Below are positions 35,387 through 47,753 of a DNA stretch of 64,000 nucleotides, piece after piece (the first letter of the stretch is position 1; each line of letters opens with the position of its first letter). The DNA lies in assembly GCA_930367205.1 (NCBI GenBank), contig OV884015.1, forward strand, positions 2,914,001 to 2,978,000, written 5' to 3'. The notes beneath the pieces are model-generated. The model saw only the letters and a list, made by a program, of their open reading frames with translations. It had not been told where the DNA came from and made no database searches. This stretch comes from Acanthosoma haemorrhoidale (lineage: Eukaryota > Arthropoda > Insecta > Hemiptera > Acanthosomatidae). The translations under genes were made by a program, and so were the position numbers.

Positions 35387-38300
35387 CTACCCCCATACTC
35401 TGACGTGCTGATCCCAGGAACAAGTTGAAACGCCAACACCGTTCGGAGCCACACAAAGAGAAGTTATACGGTTTTCGTGGCCTTGCAAGGTACCTTCAAC
35501 ACAAAATCTTATGTTATTACTAATAATAGAAATAGAAAGATATTTAAGACCATTGTGAGTTCATAGGCAGCGGTGAAATAATTTGCCGTCACTAAAAACG
35601 CACTGGATTATTTGAAAAACATGACTTCACCTAGCATGTGACAAACTGGTAAACAAACATTTTCCACTATTTCAATAAATTATCGAAAATAACTTTGTTC
35701 TTTTAAACTGATTTTCAGTTTTATATATGCATTCTGCAACTATCTTACAGAGGATTATTTATTTTTGTCAATAAAAAAGTTTTGTTTACATTCTTTATAA
35801 AATTTCCCAAATTCTTTTCTTGTTATCAAGAACTGATGCAGACTTACATAGTTATGTAATTAGGATGAAAACATTTTCTTTTTGTTAACCTAAGTCGATT
35901 CACAAATCAACACACACTCAATTACTACGAGTTGTCTACTGATAGATGATAGTATGATTGATTTCATGAGAAACTGAAGAAGACATTTGGTGTCAATTTT
36001 TAGTGGTTTCCAATTTAGTAATGCACTGGGCAGGGTTTCAGAAGTGTTAAAAATAGCAATAAAGATGAAGACTGAAGTTTGGTGCTGGCTCAAGTACTGC
36101 TTTGTCGCACTTTGTTTCATTTTCATTGATTTATTTTTTCAACAGCGGTTGGCTAGGCAAATGGTTGTACCCCATCAACCAACTTACCTATCATGAGTAC
36201 ATTTCATATATCAGTATTTAAATTTGTTTGTGCCGACTGTAAATTATATCATTATAGCCATGCAAAACTGACATTTCTTTTGACCCCTAGGTTAATATTG
36301 CTAAAATTAAGGGGAATGTGGGAATTAATTTACAATGTCTGGTGTGTCCATTACTGAGTAAAGTGATCAAATGGGTTAATTTATTCCTTAAGGTTGAGGC
36401 TGAAATGAAATTTGTTGTGGTTTAGAGCATTGTTCCACATAAAAAATAGAAAATGTTAATCCATGACAAGGTTATTTTGTGGTGTCTGTAAGCAATAAAT
36501 AGCATTCATCTTAAACACAATAGAATCAAACTGTCTTTGCTTTCGACTCTGTTGGCCTTTGAGCTAATTAATGGAAATAACTTGCCCAGTTACTGACGGA
36601 ACAATACTTATAGTTTTGGCCAATATCGTCTTCGATATGCAGGCAAGGTACAGGAAATATATTCTGCACAACAAAGACGCAGTTATGTTTTTATAACATT
36701 TAACATTTTGCTCCTATCGGACATAGTATCCCTGGGTTTAGCTAACTCATAAGTTCCTATTTTTTTATAATTACAAACTAAATGTTTAATTAAAGAAACT
36801 TAAATATGCTTATTGCTTTGCCATTATTTATTAATAGTTTTAGTAGCAAGTAGAACCTGTATCTCATTGGTTCAAACATTCATATAATTTGTTTCTGTAA
36901 GTGGTTCTTTGATGACATTTTGTATAATCTAACATGCAATAGCTAACAAAAATAACTTTTAAATAAATCTGTTGTAACATTTAGAATTAAATTATGCATT
37001 CTCATTATCCTTGACCATCCATTAATATTAAGAAGATTACCTAGCCTCTAGACTGGTCATCATACATAGCATTACAAGCCATTGTTGGTCCTAGATTCCC
37101 TTATGAGCTCTATATTCTGCCGTAACCTTCCAATTTCTAACATGCTTCTTGCATCTCCCCTCTTGGACCGGTCAACACTTCAACAACACCTTTCTTCAGA
37201 TGTCCTCATTTTTATTTAATTCATATCTGGTGCTACTCCAAAAATAATGCAAGCCCCTTGGTTAGTGTGACTTCTCCATTAGTAGCTATGAAAATCCCCC
37301 CATGAAATAGTTTATTCTCAATAATCTTTTTTCGTTCATTCATCAACTTATCTTTGTTACTGAGGTATGAGTAAGGATCAGCCTAGTGAAATATTTATTA
37401 AGGATGATCATTGTTTCTCAAATGTTATAATTGATAGAACATGAAATGATGGATAGTCAGCAGACAGTTTTGAAAAATAGAGTCTAAGGTCAGTGAAAAA
37501 AATCCATGGTATGACAACTCATGCCAAGATAAGGCCAACTGAGGTTGTTGCTCATGTGGTTAGCACTAGGCAGTTACCTCTCAAAATTAAATTGTTTGTT
37601 TTTAACCATATTCACAACGTCTTTATTCAAGTAGGTCCTCATTTTCCCTCACAAGGCACAATGAACCCTCAACATACCAATCTTCTAAAAAACATGTGCA
37701 TGGGAAATAAAATTGAAGAAATGTTTTCAATACTGTACCATTGTGTTGAGCTTTAAGTATGTCCCACATGTGAACATTATTATCATCGGCTCCACAGAGA
37801 AGAAATCTGCCTGAAAGAGAAACACCAGCAGATGTAAAACCTGGGGTCGTAGCAGGAGGTTTCATCACAGACACAGCTTGATCAGAGCGGATGTCAAACA
37901 GTCGTGCTGTTTTGTCTTCACTTGCTGTGCAGAAGCAATAACCACTAGGGAAAAACTGCAACAAATTGAAGAATATTCATTTAATTAATTAAGGAGGTTA
38001 GCCTACTAATGAGTATACATGGTGCTATGACTGATATTACTGTAGTTTATTTATAGTGAAGTGTTTTTTGATTAGAGAAGGGAATACTAGAAATTAATTT
38101 AATGACCCCTGAAACCTTTTTCCCTCAGGTCAAGAGCCCTTGATCCACAGATTGTGTTACTGGAATATCATGATTGACTCACACAGACTGAGTTGACGTC
38201 AGCTTCATGACCGAAGAAAACCTGTTGGCACTTGAGTCCATCCCTTAGGTCCCACAGCTTACATGTCTTGTCGACACTTCCTGTTATGAAGGATTTGTTG

Positions 38301-41300
38301 TCCGGGCAGATAGAGATACTGACAACATCACCAGCATGGCCAGTCTCTTCTATTGTCTTTTTCCCTACCTCCACATCCCACAAACATCTGAAATGTTATA
38401 TTATAAGTTTTTTATATTTGGGTTTTTTTCATTACAGTTCCTACTAATCAGGTACTTATGATTTATACCGACCCCAGAAGGTTATGTTACAAAGCAGACC
38501 AATAGATATTACAATTATTGATAGCTTAAGTTATGATTGTTACACATTTATTTATGGAACTCCAGATTATTTTATTCCTTTCAATGTTAAGACAAATGAG
38601 TCTTTTTCCATTCTATACGTTGACAATGTATACATTATGATAAATATGACTCCAAGTAGTGCTGTGCTGTTCTCCTATGATTTTTTAAAATTCCAATTCA
38701 GTAAATTCTACAGTTATCCTAGGCATTGACAGTTCCTGGTTAAATACCCTGTAATGATATTTTTATTTTCAATTAAATTTATTTATTAGAATTAAGTTAA
38801 TTTTAAGGAAGTGAGTTTTCTGTTGAAATGGTGTGCACAGAAATAGTGTTTTGGACCTTATAATGTACAACCAGGTACCAAAGATTAGCTGTGGGGAAAA
38901 CAAAATAGATAGGGTTGATGGCCAAAACAGATAGCGGTGTGGTGGCCAATAAATAGCTGCTGCTGCTAGACAAAGAGTAGAGTCGGTCATGTGTTAGACT
39001 TGGTTAGCGACTGTAAGACATTCGCAGAAGGCACATGTTGGAGACCAGACAGTGGGAGCCAGGATGGAAGCTGACCGCATAGACCACCCATTCCCCAACT
39101 TGGTTATGCTTCCATCATTGTTTTTATTAGGTAACTATTATTTAAATTGTATATAAACTTTAAATAAAATTTTAAATAGACAAAATATGTACTAGAACCC
39201 TATATATACCCCTAAAATCATATTAAATGAAACAAACTATCATTCATTATGAATTTTTTATAAAGGTCATTTTATCCTGAAGCAAGTAAAGTTTTGAGCA
39301 GAGACAAGATATCGTTATAATATATATGTTTTATTATTGTGTTAAATAACTTGTGTGGCACTTTAGTTGGGAAGTCATTTATTCGATTATTCTAACTTCA
39401 ACTAATTGACTCTGCAACCCAAGGTTACCCTGAAAAAAAATTTCATTTTGACAAATACAGGATGGGTTGAAATGGCCTGAGTGCAATTCTCACCTGGAAG
39501 AGCTTCATTTTATTTAGCACCTTCATAACTAAACCTAGCACCTCACCCTTGGTCAGAAAAATATGTAAAACCATTATGGAGGTTAAAGTTAATAAACAAT
39601 TATTTGTAGAAAGTTCACTGACAGCTTCATGTCTCCTGAACCGGTGAGTAGCATCTTGTCGTCAAGGAATCTGCATGAAGACAAGAACCCTTCATAACCA
39701 AGCAGCTCTCTTGTCATTTTGGCCGCCCCGGTGCTGTCCCTGTTGTTCACGTCGTACACTGTACACATGTTGTCCATACCACCACATGCTGCAACAGTTC
39801 AAAAGACTTCTATTCTATTTATTAATGTAGTGACTATCTTAATCACCCATATTTATACTGATTTAGACTGAATCAAATAAAATATTGGGTGATAAATAAT
39901 ACTGTTTATTATAAATTTTATATAAAATATCTGTCGATACAACATTACTGAAAAGTTTTGATGTGGTTCATGGATAATATAGAGCTGGTTGTATAATTAA
40001 ATCCTATTACAATGACACATCCAATTGAAAAAATAGACAAATACACATCTAAAATTGCCTGAATTGGTGAGATACTGCTCACTGAATTTTAACTATTCTA
40101 ATTAAACCATAGAGAAATCGACTGAGATTTTTTTGTTTTTATTATTTTTACTTTATATCATAGCATTGTTAGAGAAAGCTTTTATTTTATTTTTTGTTAG
40201 ATAGTGAATTTGTCGCTTATCATAGTTGGGATATTTGACAATTAGAGGAAATTGAGATGACATACTGGGGAGCTATCTTTTTCCAATTAACCATTTGATA
40301 TCGACAATACTGCTTAATGGCTACCATTTCAGCTCATCGGCTAGGTACCTTGCTTTGCTAGGTGAGTTCTGGGAGTGACTAGCAGGAATGAGGCATAAAA
40401 CAGATATTTCTTCATTAAAAGATGAAACTTCCATACCTACGTAGTTACCAGATGGAGCAAAGGCAACACTCATGACCCATGACGACCGCAGCGGGATAAC
40501 CTGTATCTTGTTGCCAGTCCATGTATCCCAAATGATCAGTTTTCCATCCAAAGAACCAGTGACAATGTGCCTGTAAGTGAAATATAATTATTTCTTAAAT
40601 ATTGAAAGTCATTTTTGATGATTAATTCTTAAAATACCTGCTGTCTCCACTGTAGTGAACAGAGTTGACTTTGTTGATATGTCCCTTGAGATATTTTTTG
40701 GTTGATAGTCGTATTTTTGGTGCATCTGCAACACTAGCACAGGCATCGGCCAGATTCACATCGGCTACTTTTGCATGATCTTCCTGAAATAATTTACATC
40801 TCTCAATAAAATTTTACAGTGCCCTCATGTAATCTAACGAATGGGAAAGAAGAGGGATGGTTCAAATTTACATTGATTCAAATGAAATTAAATTGACATT
40901 TCTTTGGGATTTGAACTGAGGTGATTTGATCCTAGTTATGTAGACCATAACTAGGATGAAAAAATGATATAAAATCTCTCTTTCAAATCCAAATAACAAT
41001 TCTTCGATAAAATGTTTCAGTCTTCTCATAGTACAAGGTAGGACAATGAGGGACAGATAAGGTTTTTTTGCTTTTGTTTGAGCGAGAAGAGACTGGGGAC
41101 AAATGACTATAAATATTAGAATTAAAGGGATATGTAAAAATTATCAAACTATGTTTAGTCGGACCAATGCATAGGTATTTCACAGAACTTTATAGAAGAA
41201 GAAATAAAATATTAATTTTAGGTCTTGGTACCTAGGATAGTTAACTGTTAATTAAAAATAAAAGTTTTGATCATCATGGGCATTGAACTAAGTTTAAAAA

Positions 41301-41882
41301 TGTTGACATTCCAATTTATAATGTGTAATGTTTGCTGGGGAATTATCAGATTAAAATTTCAAAAATCCATTAAAACTTTCAATAATGTCATGTTTGAAGT
41401 TTTTATACAGACTATGCTTGGTCTAAAGACACAAAATTCTGCATGATAGTTCAAATTGATGTCCCTATGAAATAAAAATAACACTGGTAAAATGATTGAG
41501 CTCATTTATTAATTAATTAGTTGGAAATTTAAACATCTTAACCTTGCTACCTGATTGGAATGGGGTAAGTTCGATTCTCTCATGGGAGAGCAGATTATAT
41601 TAGCAAATGTTTGTAGCCACTCTTTGTGTCCTAAAGTAAAGGGTGGATGTACAGGCATAAATCCCAGACCTTCTAATCTTATAGCACATAACTATTTGAA
41701 GTTGCCAAGAAACAGCTTAATTTTGTGAAACTACTCAAAATTGTGAATATTGGTCTGGAACTTATGGAGAAAATATTTAAGGTAATATTAATTGAAAATT
41801 ATAATCGTACCTTTATTTTCTTAATCAAATCTTCTAATTCTTTTCTTAATTTTGCTGTTTCTTCGTCGACTTTAGGAGGCAT
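35387..41882 (-). CDS. Gbeta76C: G-protein beta subunit, Gbeta76C (visual) type, 7 exons
   Basis: Exons, in order of translation: 41811-41882, 40638-40783, 40437-40570, 39623-39788, 38183-38387, 37739-37955 and 35387-35493. Borders are AG/GT and phases close, giving about 348 residues (fly Gbeta76C has 346). The N-terminal helix (1-40) is charged and coiled-coil-like, for pairing with Ggamma. Seven WD40 blades follow, with [85 protein letters not shown] and a last blade ending in HVRVWG before the stop. These follow the eye-specific insect Gbeta76C much more closely than the general Gbeta1/Gbeta13F class. In flies that subunit serves Gq in rhabdomeric phototransduction at the membrane. The link to vision here is by homology. 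No coding defect is seen. Confidence 0.95.
35494..37738 (-). other. Gbeta intron 6
   Basis: A 2.2 kb AT-rich intron. The stretch at about 37040-37270 is GC-richer and could be an old repeat, but I cannot classify it. Confidence 0.8.
38388..39622 (-). other. Gbeta intron 4
   Basis: A 1.2 kb intron. A GC-richer island at about 38880-39120 stands out, with no protein or known element recognised. Confidence 0.8.
41520..41670 (+). repeat. Possible tRNA-like SINE fragment
   Basis: A B-box-like AAGTTCGATTCTCTC at about 41568 follows CTTAACCTTGCTACCTGATT. It lies in Gbeta intron 1. There is no proper cloverleaf. Confidence 0.25.
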
Positions 41883-43069
41883 GTTTGATGAGTCTCACTA
41901 AAAAGTAGCTACTATTAATATAATACAGACCAAACTAACCATAATGAGCTGCTGTTTTTTAATTGAACATTGCTTACCACTTTAAAAGCTGAGAGAAGTA
42001 GAACAAGGGGAAAAGACTAAGCCAGTTTGTTAAATCCAATTAGGGCTGCTATATGGTAGCTCTGTAATTCTATTATCTTCTTAATGATTTTTTTTGTTCA
42101 ATATAAGTATTTGAAAATTAAAATTTACATCAGGATGTGGTGAATATTTAATTCATTTTCCATTCTAGGTTGATTGATAATTCTCAGTTTTTCCATTATT
42201 TAAATCTTCTTCTATTGAATATCCTTATTCATTGCAGAATTGGTAACATTTGATTTTTTACTACTGATTGAGGAGTGTTAAAAATAATTATATAAGTTGA
42301 GTTTCTTCAGTAATTTCTTAATGGTCAAAAATTTATGGATTCATCACTTAGGTAAAATATTAGCTCTCTCTTGACCGTTGTACATATATACATGATGATA
42401 AAATAGAAAAATTCACATTTTTTAAGAACGAAAAAGCTAATCATGCCATACATAATTTTTTTTTACATATTATATTTAATTAAATATAGTATCTTTCTGC
42501 TAACAAGTAAAAAAAATCACAATCCTTTAAAAATTTTCAAATTTCTTGAATTCAAATTATCTGTTCACTTTCATTCCATTCATTCACACTTGTGAACTAT
42601 ATTTCAGGCTCATCCTCACCACACTGCAGCATTTAACAAACAAAACTCCATTGCTTTCAACATTCAGCTTGAACATCCCCATTCTATCCAGTCCTTACTT
42701 AGTGTATAACAATTTCATATATGTATACACAAATGGGGTTTATTCATTTTCCCCCTTCCTATCATTTATTTATGGTTACATGCTTTATTTAGACTCTAAA
42801 GACCAATTTATCATCTACTGTAACTATTCTTATAAATAAAAATATATTTTTTAATGTAGAAATTGATTTATTCCAGGCTTGTAGACTGCACACTGGATTG
42901 TACTTCAATGTCTCCTCATTAATTTAGAATTTGGCAACCTATTAAAAGTTTCTTTTTTTCCTAATCAGAAAACCTGTTTTTACCTATGAATCTGCCTGTC
43001 CTGGCTATTGTTCATAGCCTGGCCCTGTTCGACCTGTAAACATGAAATTGTATATCGAGATTCCATTTA

Positions 43070-43440
43070 CCCGAATAAATGAGAAAGATTTTCAACACCA
43101 TAAAACATAATTAAGGGTTATTGAATAATTAATTCCTTGACCATATTAAGTAGGGTATAAAATTAAAGATCTCATGGCCCTAAATAATAATATCTAATTT
43201 GTGTTTTTAATTTTTAAGCTGCAATCATATGAATTCATTAAAACTGTTGTTAAAATCGTGTTCAGGACTCAACAGGTTATTTTTTTAGAAGCATGATATT
43301 TAGCATGGTAGTTACATTTGATGCCCTTGGCGTCATGACACCGTTCAGACCGTGGGTTCTACAGTATCTAAGTGAGTGGTGGTTTAATTAATTTAACCCT
43401 TATTTCTCTTACTACTGTACAGCCTAGGCCCCAATTAAAT
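43070..43440 (+). repeat. Interspersed repeat family B, copy 1
   Basis: It shares ACCATAAAACATAATTAAG-like, GTAGGGTATAAAATTAAAGA-like and TATTTAGCATGGTAGTTACA-like blocks, in order, with 50085-50520. The orientation is the same. No coding frame is seen; the class is unknown. Confidence 0.6.
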
Positions 43441-43599
43441 ATTGCACTACCAACAATCTTACCGTGCAAGATCCGTGCAACCTAAATAAATTAACGATGA
43501 ACAAAAGATACTACTGTGAAGGCAAAGGATAAAGCTTGGTTGCCAGCCTCTTTTACCGACCCGTAGTCATCCGAACAAGCGCCACTCTCCCACCACATT

Positions 43600-45270
43600 G
43601 GCCATTAAAAGGGAGGAAGATTGCGCTGGTAAACGATTACTATGGTTCCTACAGTGAGAGACCCAGAGGACTTTGACCATTTGTGCCGAGTCTGCAGTTC
43701 ATCAAGATACTCCTTTCCCAAAAGTTGGTCGACTAAGTGGTACCGCATAAGCCGATTTCCAGCGATGTTTTGTACACCTCGTGCCGGGAGACATTTCAGT
43801 GTTGACAAAGTCCAAAATTGAGCAGGAGTTAAGGCAAGCGGTTCCCAATGAATAAGCGCTAAGTAGGCAAAGCGGTCTTGAATTCATTACCGTTTCAATC
43901 TGAATCAAGACAGTATTCAACTCTTCATAAGTAAAGAGCTGAGTTCCAATTACTCGAAATAAGTGAGACATAATTTTAATATAAGCCTCCCAGATTCCCC
44001 CAAAGTGAGGAGCTCCTAGTGGAATAAATTTCTACATTGTGCAGGTTGATCAGTCACCACATCTTGATACTCAGCCAATTCGACCTTCTGCTTCTGATCT
44101 CCCACAAAACTTGTCCCACAATCCGAATAAATGATTCGTCATGGCCCATGATGCCTCAAAAATTGCCAGAAAGGGACCAAAAACATTTGGGAATGCAATT
44201 CCAACAACAATTCAATATGAACCACCTTGTTCGACATACAGGCGGATAGACAAATAGACTACTCTGCTCAAAATGTTTAAATTGAGAAATGCTATGGTTA
44301 CCCATTTTTAATGGGACCACTGTGAGATGGTCTCTAAAACAACGATTACATTTTCGAATCTGACTTCAAATACTTTCTCAGACTAAGAGAATCCAGGAAC
44401 TTCTGCCTAATTAACGATAACAACAAGTGGGGTCCAGCAGGACAATTTTACCAATGATAGTAGTCGATCAATGTGCAAAATAATCTGGTGCCAACTATCG
44501 AACCCAATGCCAGCATTCTGCCAATGCCCTCCGACTCAAATGTTTCCATGATTGAGAAATGGGGCCTACCAAATTCTTGTGAAAAATGAGATAACTAGAC
44601 CACTCTACACAGGTACAGCTCTGCCATGTCCAGATTGCTTGGACGTACCCTGGTCTGTTTGGGCAATATATGCATGGACCTCAACACCAGAACCATCGCT
44701 TGTAGCAATTAAAGGTATTTTGAATATCATCTATTTCTGAATGAACCACTGTTAAAATGTTGTCCCCTTTGATTTCCAGCGGGTTCAGAGAACATCTAAC
44801 TCCGTTTTAATGGGCAAGCAGCTTTCTTCTAAACCCAACCAAATCGGTTATGTCCACTATGAAGGGTTGGTGACGAGTTCTAACGGAATTAAATCTCTCG
44901 AAAAATAATCCATGGGAATCGCAGTGCCTCCTCCAACTATCGATGTCAAAATTTTGGATTTTAGACACGTGATTGGTTACAAACATCTGCCATCTGGATG
45001 GGGAAGCCTTAATCCAGCGTAATGACACCATTGAATTGGACAGCACCACAACACAGACGATCCTACAGAGTGTGCGATAATAGAAACGGTAGCCTCAAGC
45101 AGCTTAGCCAATAGAGTGCGGCGCAAAGTACTAAGTGTGGGGTTGTCCAAGACACATCTTGGATGGAGCTACTTCAGATTTTCCACATAATAAAGAAACC
45201 ACTTTCCGTTCAAAAAATCCAACTAACGTGACTCGCTACTAACACTCTGACTTGTCTCGGAATAGAAAGA
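43600..45270 (-). pseudogene. BEL/Pao LTR retrotransposon pol remnant
   Basis: On the minus strand, 44807-45049 reads VSLRWIKASPSRWQMFV then VSKIQ, the RNase H-region pattern of BEL/Pao elements. Then 43702-43971 gives FTYEELNTVLIQIETVMNSR, the end of the integrase core, and 43605-43808 gives KEYLDELQTRHKW and VGTIVIVYQRNLPP, the integrase C-terminus. Frames are broken, and gag, protease and reverse transcriptase are not seen. LTRs could not be defined. Confidence 0.8.
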
Positions 45271-45377
45271 CCTGACAATGCATTTAGCTCCCTTTGAAAA
45301 TTTTGTGAAAAAAAACCCATCGGTCGTCATAACTGTTCCAGCGCCTCCCTCTACCAGCAGAGCAAGGATGTTTTATC

Positions 45378-46960
45378 CTTGCCCCAAGAGGAGGTCGACG
45401 GTTGAAAAAATTCTTGATTATGGGCATCAATTTGAGTGAGGATATCACACTAACCAAGCAAACTATAAAAACTTCCCCGGAGGTATTCGATGTCTGGCGC
45501 CTTCGGATGATAGACTACTATGGCATGAAAACCGACTCCCCAATCTTTGTGACGGTGGTGCCGACTACCAAACTAGAAGACCTCCAGAAAATTCGGAGAA
45601 TCAACCATGTTCTTTTTAGGATGGTTCCCAATATAAAGCTGAAGGGCATGCCACAATGCTAAATATGCCTGGAGTTTGGACGCATTAAAAGTCACTGGGG
45701 CCAAAAAGTCGTCTGTGTATATTGCTCGAAAGAACACACATCAAATGAATGTGACAGAGCACAAGAAGCAAAGGGCTCCAACTGTGGTGGTGCCCATGTA
45801 GCTCTTACAAGTCCCCACTGGGTGATGCACCAAGCAGTAGTGGACCTCAAGAAGAAGCAGGCGGATTAACCACAGCCGGCCCAGCACCGCCAACAGAAGG
45901 AACCCACTGTGAAATGGACGCCAAAGCCAAACACCACGTCACCAAACAACGCAGCAGGATCCTCCTATGCAGCGATGGCCGCTTCTTCTCCTTGTACAAC
46001 GCAGCAGGGTCCTCCTATGCAGCAATGGCCGCTTCTTCTCCTTGTACAAACGATACCCCTAGCATTTCACCTTGGTAACTAAGTTTATGCCTGGTCTTCA
46101 CAACTTATTTGCTCAATTGCCCAACACTCGTCATGTGTAAGTAATACGTAACTTTAATATCGATAGTCTAATGACTATCTTCCAAGAAGTGAAGGCGCTA
46201 ATAGCGATCTCCGTCCCAGACATCGTCATGCTCACGGATACGAACCAGAGTGTAAAGCTGCAGGGCTACCCTGTTGTCATCGGATGGACCGATGGCTGCG
46301 GTGGAGTTTTGGTGGCTATACAGGACGGCATGGATGAAAGTGACTCATCATTGACAACATTTCATGACAGGCTCCACCACTTAGTGGTGAAGATAAACCT
46401 GGAGAAACCTATTTATCTCACCGCCTTGTATAAGAGATCGAGGGAGCCTGTCCAAGAGTTCTCAGCCCTTCTTAAAAATTGCACTGAGAAAACAGCCAAT
46501 CAGTTATTGGAGAGTTGAATGCACGGCATCCGCTATGTCAACAATGCCTCCATCAACTCAGCTGGGAGACAATTTGTAAAGGCGCCCTTAACTGTCATAC
46601 ACCCCCAGAACTCCACTTTTCCCCATAAAAAAGACACTATTGCACTACGCAATAATTGGAAGAATAACTGGTACCATACAAGAAATTAATAAAGCAAGAA
46701 TGTAGTTTACTCTCACAACACAAATTCGTGGCTTGATGAGGAATTGGAAGACGGCGACACGATCTTACGACCGGCTTCGTGGCTCGCCACAAATAACCAC
46801 CTCGTGGTTTAACCTTCTGATTTCCGGACAGCGATCCAATCGTTTTTCCAAATTGATCAATTTCCCATTGTGCATCTCCAACGAATCCCTTAACAAATCA
46901 AGATTCTCCCAAAAGGGCAATCCTACAAACCACCCAGATTTCAAACGGCAGGCGATTTAA
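45378..46960 (+). pseudogene. Jockey family 2 element, gag and endonuclease, internally deleted
   Basis: ORF1 from about 45402 gives the region before the zinc knuckles (LIMGINLSEDI, IRRINHVLFRMV), then three degraded knuckles starting at about 45652 with a stop in the first. ORF2 from about 46171 gives an endonuclease-like DIVMLTDT, GYPVVIGW and PIYLTALYKRS. The catalytic GDLNAKH block is lost at about 46510. At about 46640 the sequence jumps to RNNWKNNWY, the linker before the reverse transcriptase, so a large piece is missing. The same family occurs at 53640-54415 and from 61660. Confidence 0.75.
45949..46048 (+). repeat. Two-copy tandem repeat, 50-base period
   Basis: The block starting ACGCAGCAGGATCCTCCTAT repeats exactly 50 bases on, with few differences. 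It lies between ORF1 and ORF2 of the Jockey family 2 copy. Confidence 0.85.
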
Positions 46961-47753
46961 AAATGTATTCACATTCCGTTTTTAGTTAGTTAGTTTTTAT
47001 TTTAACAGGTAATTATTATTTGTGTGTAAACTCTTTAGAGAATCGTAAATAAAACATTTAAATAGTGACATTATTCACTAGAACCATATTGAAAGCAGAG
47101 ATAAACATAACTTTATCATGATTAAATAAACTGTGATCCTTAATGAATTTTATGAATGTATTTTTATCTTTTATAATAAAAAAAAAAATATATATTTTTA
47201 AATAAAGCAAACCTGCTACAATATATATGATATAAAGGGTGAAGAAAAATATTGAGAGATTAGACTTAACAACTAATGAAATGTTTGTAAAAGAAACTGC
47301 TGTATTTTTGACCAAAAACAATGAAAATCAGCCTGTCAACAAGTGAAAATAAATTGTACTACTAACCAAAACAAATCTTATTACAGTTGGCTTACCCGAA
47401 TGGACAGAGTGATTTCTGTTTGCTTTAATTTTTCTTTTAATGGATGCTTTTTAAACGAAACAAGAATGTAAGAACAAATAAACATTAAACAAAATATACT
47501 TTTTAACCTTTTTTTTTTGTTTCACTGCATAAATTTGTTACAAAAATAGGGATATCCACTTATAATAATAATTGGGATTCTCTTTTCATGGATTAAATAT
47601 ATTTCATTTAATGTACAAATTAAAAATTCATTTTGTCTCCAGTTGAACTATTATATTTATACAAAATAATCTAGTTTAATAATATAATACTATATTTTAT
47701 TAAAAAACAATTTGATGAAGTTAATGTAAATTATAATTCCTTGTTCATAAGAA
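46961..47753. other. 3' flank of the cyclase gene, AT-rich
   Basis: No gene recognised. It must contain the 3' UTR of the minus-strand cyclase. Confidence 0.7.
47696..47701 (-). terminator. Candidate poly(A) signal of the cyclase gene
   Basis: TTTATT on the plus strand is AATAAA on the minus strand, about 53 bases past the cyclase stop codon. Confidence 0.4.

Noticed and set aside
38232..38447. Plus-strand open frame across Gbeta exon 5
   Set aside because: Antisense shadow of a WD40 exon.
41520..41670. Possible tRNA gene
   Set aside because: Only a B-box-like motif is seen; the arms do not pair as a tRNA, so it is listed only as a weak SINE-like fragment.
42546..42839. 97-residue plus-strand open frame, hydrophobic
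   Set aside because: AT-rich, low-complexity hydrophobic reading with no motif and no splice context; probably chance.
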